From NCBI GenBank assembly GCA_030844565.1, contig JAUUNK010000102.1, positions 1-16,885 on the forward strand: DNA of 16,885 nt, written 5' to 3'. Made by a program: the position numbers and the translations under genes. Every line of letters begins with the position of its first letter. The first letter of the stretch is position 1. The DNA comes from Bacteroides ovatus. GTDB taxonomy: Bacteria; Bacteroidota; Bacteroidia; Bacteroidales; Bacteroidaceae. Below, in pieces: positions 13,208 through 16,885 of this stretch. The notes below the pieces were generated by a model. That model searched no databases. It worked only from the letters and a program-made list of their open reading frames with translations, and had not been told where the DNA came from.

Positions 13208-13936
13208 TTAAGAGAAACTCAACTTGCTGATATGTTCCGAAAATCTCTCCTTATAATTATCACCAACAGGAATATATGTATTTTTATCAAAGATGATACG
13301 AAGCCGGGAAACTTCGGTTATCTTACGCAGATTGACAATGTAAGAACGATGTACCCGCATAAAATACGTTGGAAGCCGTTCTTCCATTTTTTGAAGACTG
13401 GCAAGGGTTATGACCGGTTTATCCTCTCCTTCTATACAGATACGCACGTATTCGCTCATCCCTTCAATATACCGGATGTTTTTCACATCAATGCGCACCA
13501 CTTTGTAGTCACTCTTTACAAACAAGGAATCTCCTTTGATCTGCGAACTATTTCCCAGTTCTCCCTGCTGTTCCAATAGCCGGTATTCGTACTGTTTTCG
13601 CGCCTTATCCGCTGCTTTCAGCAAATCCTGAAATTCAAACGGCTTCAACAGATAATCGACAGCATCCAGTTTGAAACCGTCTACCGCATATTCAGAATAA
13701 GCAGTAGTAAAGATCACCATCGGACGGCTGATTAAAGAGCGGATAAAATCCAGTCCATTCAAATCGGGCATATTGATATCCACAAATATCAAGTCCATCT
13801 CTTCGTCTGCCAACACCTTCATCGCCTCAAAAGCATTCTGACAGGACTTGACTAAAGATAGAAAAGGGACACGGGATATATAATCCGTTAATTGCTTCAA
13901 TGCTAAAGGCTCGTCATCAATCGCTATACATTTCAT
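13208..13936 (-). CDS. LytTR-family response regulator
   Basis: A 242-residue response regulator. The receiver domain (1-115) has acidic pocket residues Asp7 and Asp8, phospho-acceptor Asp53 in FVDINMPDLNG, Thr77/Thr78 and Lys98 in LLKPFEF. The output domain (about 140-240) is of the LytTR type (IRYIEGMSEYVRI, then SLQKMEERLP and FMRVHRSYIVNLRKI), which binds direct repeats in promoter DNA. It is the second gene of an operon; its ATG overlaps the kinase stop codon by one base (TAATG). The target genes are not known. A strong bidirectional terminator lies downstream. Confidence 0.93.
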   Translation of the reverse strand: MKCIAIDDEPLALKQLTDYISRVPFLSLVKSCQNAFEAMKVLADEEMDLIFVDINMPDLNGLDFIRSLISRPMVIFTTAYSEYAVDGFKLDAVDYLLKPFEFQDLLKAADKARKQYEYRLLEQQGELGNSSQIKGDSLFVKSDYKVVRIDVKNIRYIEGMSEYVRICIEGEDKPVITLASLQKMEERLPTYFMRVHRSYIVNLRKITEVSRLRIIFDKNTYIPVGDNYKERFSEHISKLSFS

Positions 13937-15141
13937 TATAATAAAGGTATAATAAGTAATACATCAAATTTATCATCTTCCTCAGTAATGGAGAGGGTGT
14001 AGTCATTGCCAAACAACAGCCGCAACCGTTTGCGTATATTCTCCAAACCGATGCCGTGATGCTGCTCGTCAGACGAAGTCCCCGTACTATTGGTACATCT
14101 GAAAGCAAGACGGTTTCCTTCTTCCAGTTGCATTACAACATGGACAAATGACTCTTTCCTGTAGCTCACTCCATGTTTAAAGGCATTCTCCACAAAAGAA
14201 ATAAAAAGTAAAGGAGGAATTTGAACTTCGGGCACTTCAAGAGGGAAATTCTTTTCAATAGAAACTTTCTCTGGATAACGCAAGCTCATCAAAGTGACAT
14301 AATTCTCTAGAAACTGAACCTCGCGCAATAGCAGAATGGTTTTATTACTGGCCTCGTAAAGCACATAGCGCATAAGTTTAGAAAGTTCTACAATCGTACT
14401 CTTAGCCTTTCCCGTATCAATATCCACTAGTGCATGGATATTATTCAGTGTATTCATAAAGAAATGCGGATTTATCTGATACTTCAGATACTGCAATTCC
14501 GACTGTAAACGCTGGTGCTCCAGTTCTTTCAGCATTTCCTCATCACGAAAGGATTTAAAAAACAGCTTGACAGCAATATTAAACCCTACCATCAAAAAGG
14601 CAATTACACAATGAATAAGGTAACGGATGGTGAAGGGAGGAATGGGATAAAGGGTCGGTTTAGGGAAGCCGCCCGGTCGTTGCATTTTTTCCAAAGCCGG
14701 ATCGTTTGCCCGAGGCGTTTCCCAATGAACAGACTCTTCCTGCCGAGCCTTCTCTCTCATCTTAATAATCTGGTCTCTCTGGATTTTTCCTTCACCCTTG
14801 CGAAGATCGCCATATCTGAATTCCTTTGAAAAACGCTCCATAGAGGGATCAGGAATAACCCAACAAGCAGTAGAGATTAGAAAAACCAAAGAAATAATAT
14901 AATACCAGTTCTTTTTCTTAAACAGGAAATACGGAACTAATCCATAATTATTCAACAGAAACAATACGAAAAAAGGAAGAATGCTCAACCACGAATCATA
15001 AACAATTACACGGATTTCTTCTTTTTCAAGTCCACCACTGACGGCAAAGTATCCTCCTATCAATGGGAGAAGAAAAATAACAATCCAAATAGCCCCATAA
15101 ATGCTCTGCTCCAGCAATTGTTGTTTACGCAGTCTTTCCAT
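13936..15141 (-). CDS. LytS/YehU-type sensor histidine kinase
   Basis: A 401-residue membrane kinase. Four hydrophobic segments (about 13-34, 50-67, 79-96, 172-195) place a charged, proline-rich stretch of about 75 residues (97-171) probably on the outer side of the inner membrane, a candidate sensor region. The His_kinase domain has phospho-acceptor His226 in QINPHFFMNTLNNIHAL; the ATPase domain has the N box FVENAFKH (Asn319) and the glycine box GIGLENIRKRL (363-373). It should phosphorylate the LytTR regulator encoded next, with overlapping stop and start codons. The stimulus is unknown. The start ATG follows a well-matched promoter by about 25 bp. Confidence 0.93.
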   Translation of the reverse strand: MERLRKQQLLEQSIYGAIWIVIFLLPLIGGYFAVSGGLEKEEIRVIVYDSWLSILPFFVLFLLNNYGLVPYFLFKKKNWYYIISLVFLISTACWVIPDPSMERFSKEFRYGDLRKGEGKIQRDQIIKMREKARQEESVHWETPRANDPALEKMQRPGGFPKPTLYPIPPFTIRYLIHCVIAFLMVGFNIAVKLFFKSFRDEEMLKELEHQRLQSELQYLKYQINPHFFMNTLNNIHALVDIDTGKAKSTIVELSKLMRYVLYEASNKTILLLREVQFLENYVTLMSLRYPEKVSIEKNFPLEVPEVQIPPLLFISFVENAFKHGVSYRKESFVHVVMQLEEGNRLAFRCTNSTGTSSDEQHHGIGLENIRKRLRLLFGNDYTLSITEEDDKFDVLLIIPLL

Positions 15142-15166
15142 GCTTCATTGTTCCAAATTACTGATA

Positions 15167-15198
15167 CAAAGATAGAATCGCTGCTTCATCTCCACAAA
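15167..15198 (-). promoter_or_regulatory. Promoter of the LytS/LytTR operon
   Basis: On the minus strand TTTG (15195-15198) and TATCTTTG (15167-15174) are separated by 20 bp, both exact matches to the Bacteroides -33 and -7 consensus. The kinase start codon lies 26 bp downstream of the -7 box. Confidence 0.75.
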
Positions 15199-15293
15199 TA
15201 TAATCGACCAAAGGACTTATTTCAACGGTAAACTGCTGTTTTACCATCCTCCGGAGCATCCCCATTCATCATCGGTCTGACTACCGTCATCCA

Positions 15294-16184
15294 TTAGCAT
15301 TCCCGATATTCCTGTGGAGTCATTTCCACATGTTTACGAAAATATTTATTGAAAAAGGAAAGATTATTAAATCCTAATGAAAAAGCAATTTCCTTTACAG
15401 GCAATCGGGTTGACTTCAATTGTGCCTTGGCATTCATGATAATAATTCCCGTGATAATCGCCAAAGGGCTATGCCCGCTGGCTTTACGGATAGCACCGGA
15501 AAAGTGAGCCGGAGTCACTCCGCACTTCTTCGCATAAAAAGAAACTTCGTGTTCCTGCGTATAGTGAGTCATCAGCAACTGGATAAACTGGCGATAAAGT
15601 TCATGTTCCCGCTTGATAGGTTCGTTGGTAGTCGGCTTACAGCGTTTATACAACTCACCCACCCCCTGAAAGAATATAGTAAAAATAGACATTAATATCT
15701 CTTTGTTATCCAGTGTGTTCGGTAAAGAATAGGCACGGATAAGCAGGCTGAAAGCGTTTCGGTATAATTGCGCTACCTCTTCCTGTAATGTCATAATAGG
15801 GTTGTCCAAAATCATAGGGAGAAAATCCAGATAAGTCTCTACATAGCTCACACGGGAGATAAATTCCGAAGAAAAGCCCGCAAAGCAAACACGGGTATCC
15901 GAAGATACTTCGTGAATCTGTATGAATGATCCGGGGAGGACAGTCACAAAGTCATTATGGGTAATGGTATACTCGGACAGGTTGATAGTGGCACGTACAG
16001 TTCCCCGCGTGCAAAGAACAAAGACTCCCGCCTTTATATGGCAGGGAAAACGACCGTATTGATTCAGAATATCGCCGGTTATGCTGTCATCTGTAACAAA
16101 ATCGACCGGAAGGTCAAACTTGGGAAGAGCATCATCTATGATCATAATTAAGAAATTTAGTTCCACAAAGATATCTTTTTCCAT
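15294..16184 (-). CDS. AraC-family transcriptional regulator
   Basis: A 296-residue regulator. The N-terminal part (about 20-150) is a cupin-like sensing domain rich in beta strands (VFVLCTRGTVRATINLSEYTITHNDFVTVLPGSFIQIHEV). The C-terminal 100 residues form the double helix-turn-helix AraC domain: SFYAKKCGVTPAHFSGAIRK, then LKSTRLPVKEIAFSLGFNNLSFFNKYFRKHVEMTPQEYREC, closing at the stop. Start choice is open. The ATG at 16184 has a GGAGG sequence 8 nt upstream, rare for Bacteroides. The ATG at 16145 (MIIDDALPKFD) is preceded by a -7 box. A TTG at 16199 is least likely. Effector unknown; the repeats in the upstream gap could be its sites. Confidence 0.9.
   Translation of the reverse strand: MEKDIFVELNFLIMIIDDALPKFDLPVDFVTDDSITGDILNQYGRFPCHIKAGVFVLCTRGTVRATINLSEYTITHNDFVTVLPGSFIQIHEVSSDTRVCFAGFSSEFISRVSYVETYLDFLPMILDNPIMTLQEEVAQLYRNAFSLLIRAYSLPNTLDNKEILMSIFTIFFQGVGELYKRCKPTTNEPIKREHELYRQFIQLLMTHYTQEHEVSFYAKKCGVTPAHFSGAIRKASGHSPLAIITGIIIMNAKAQLKSTRLPVKEIAFSLGFNNLSFFNKYFRKHVEMTPQEYREC
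16166..16173 (-). promoter_or_regulatory. Possible -7 box for the shorter AraC start
   Basis: TATCTTTG on the minus strand matches TAnnTTTG, 20 bp before the ATG at 16145 but inside the longer reading frame. If used, it rules out the 16184 start for that transcript. No good -33 box is seen. Confidence 0.4.
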
Positions 16185-16192
16185 TCGAATTT

Positions 16193-16197
16193 CCTCC
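16193..16197 (-). promoter_or_regulatory. Shine-Dalgarno sequence for the AraC start at 16184
   Basis: GGAGG on the minus strand, 8 nt before the ATG at 16184. Such a strong ribosome-binding site is unusual in this genome, whose other genes show none, and argues for this start. Confidence 0.5.
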
Positions 16198-16223
16198 AAG
16201 TCCTTTATTAAAATATGAAAAAC

Positions 16224-16303
16224 AGAACATCTATTATTTAAAAGAGAACATTACAATTATCTATTCAAATACACGTGCATATAAAATAGTTAAAATAGAA
16301 CAT
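16224..16303. repeat. Three AGAACAT repeats at helical spacing
   Basis: AGAACAT occurs at 16224-16230, 16245-16251 and 16297-16303, all in the same orientation, with start-to-start distances of 21 and 52 bp (about two and five DNA turns). They lie between the AraC gene and the downstream lipoprotein gene and could be binding sites for a regulator that contacts one face of the helix. Confidence 0.5.
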
Positions 16304-16395
16304 CGAATACCAAGAATAGAGCTTGATGTAGAAACAATATTAACCGACATTTGCAATGTTTTAATAAATACGTTGAAATAAAAACAAAAAAGAGA

Positions 16396-16885
16396 ATGAA
16401 AACATTACGAAAACTATTTTATGTAGCTTGTACAACATTCTTCCTTGCATCTTGCGAAGAAACCTACAATGACAAGCTGTTCTGGCCGGGAGAACTCAGC
16501 CAGGAATATGGCTCGTATATCAAACCATCCACTCTGGACCTGACCTACAGCGGAGAAAAGTTAATCGGAAAAACCGTCAACTTTCAGACGGAAGACAGTA
16601 AAAAAGGAACATTGACATTAAACGATATCATTCCGGGAGAAAAAGAGACATTATTCCGGATAAACTTATCAGAGCAGGAAGACAACTATACGTTCAGCGG
16701 AGAAACAGTTTCGTGCGCGGGAGCAACTGTGAAATACGCCGGCTCCATTACTCCGAAAACGATGAAACTGGATTTGAATGTAACGATGCCGCAAAATCAA
16801 TGGATAAAAACTTATCAGATGAGCGAACTGACACGCGGCAGAGGAAAAGATGTCGTACGCAATCAGACAACCGGCGAATATGAAT
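16396..16885 (+). CDS. Lipoprotein, N-terminal part (cut by window edge)
   Basis: The first 163 codons of an open frame that runs off the window. A lipoprotein signal peptide is clear: MKTLRKLFYVACTTFFLASC with Cys20 lipidated, followed by EETYND, whose acidic residues fit a surface-export signal. The mature part is beta-rich (for example DLTYSGEKLIGKTVNFQTE, YTFSGETVSCAGATVKYAGSI) and resembles calycin-like Bacteroides lipoproteins such as those annotated DUF4925; that assignment is weak. The gene diverges from the AraC gene across a 211-bp gap with direct repeats, so control by that regulator is plausible. No well-matched promoter was found (TTTG at 16350 and TACGTTGA at 16369 are only 15 bp apart). 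Confidence 0.75.
   Translation, partial: MKTLRKLFYVACTTFFLASCEETYNDKLFWPGELSQEYGSYIKPSTLDLTYSGEKLIGKTVNFQTEDSKKGTLTLNDIIPGEKETLFRINLSEQEDNYTFSGETVSCAGATVKYAGSITPKTMKLDLNVTMPQNQWIKTYQMSELTRGRGKDVVRNQTTGEYE

Noticed and set aside
15227..15245. GGTAAA/TTTACC hairpin after the AraC gene as terminator
   Set aside because: Only six paired bases, and no T tract follows in the AraC direction.
1..16885. CRISPR array, rRNA, tRNA or complete insertion sequence
   Set aside because: No regularly spaced repeats, no tRNA-like cloverleaf or rRNA sequence, and no transposase reading frame were seen on either strand.

Overview
The window looks like Bacteroides (Bacteroidota) DNA. It has several matches to the Bacteroides promoter pattern TTTG-N19/20-TAnnTTTG, few Shine-Dalgarno sequences, lipoproteins with acidic residues after the lipidated cysteine, and families typical of gut Bacteroides (BfmA/BtgA mobilization protein, DUF5712-like relaxase, RteC-like protein, DUF4270, DUF4907, secreted bleomycin-hydrolase-type peptidase). 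All family names come from reading the translations; no database search was possible.

Positions 1 to about 6100 (perhaps to 7350) are part of an integrative mobilizable element whose left end lies outside the window. It holds the 3' end of one tyrosine recombinase, a second complete recombinase, a convergent TIR-domain gene (probable NAD-cleaving defence cargo) and a leftward mobilization operon: a BfmA/BtgA-type accessory protein with a ribbon-helix-helix N terminus, a DUF5712/MobB-like relaxase with an HxH motif, and a small GNAT-like protein. Upstream of this operon a dense cluster of hairpins is my best oriT candidate. Next come an excisionase-like HTH protein, a short RteC-like protein and a 77-residue unknown.

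Positions 6190-7350 hold a DinB-fold protein and a TetR regulator. A matching palindrome, TACTTA-N4-TAAGTA, lies upstream of each gene, which predicts one regulon controlled by the TetR protein. This pair is either element cargo or chromosomal. A gene-poor stretch at 7369-7581 is a plausible junction with the chromosome, but no att repeat can be proven.

Positions 7582-11741 form a divergent envelope locus. Leftward are a DUF4270 lipoprotein and an outer-membrane beta-barrel protein whose genes overlap by ATGA. Rightward are a six-repeat kelch lipoprotein with a Cys-Ser-Asp5 surface-export signal and a DUF4907 protein. I read these four genes as one uncharacterised cell-surface system.

Positions 11921-16885 look like ordinary chromosome: a secreted C1B cysteine peptidase, a near-perfect bidirectional terminator, a LytS/LytTR-type two-component pair, an AraC-family regulator, and the start of a lipoprotein gene. 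The gap between the last two holds a thrice-repeated AGAACAT motif at helical spacing.
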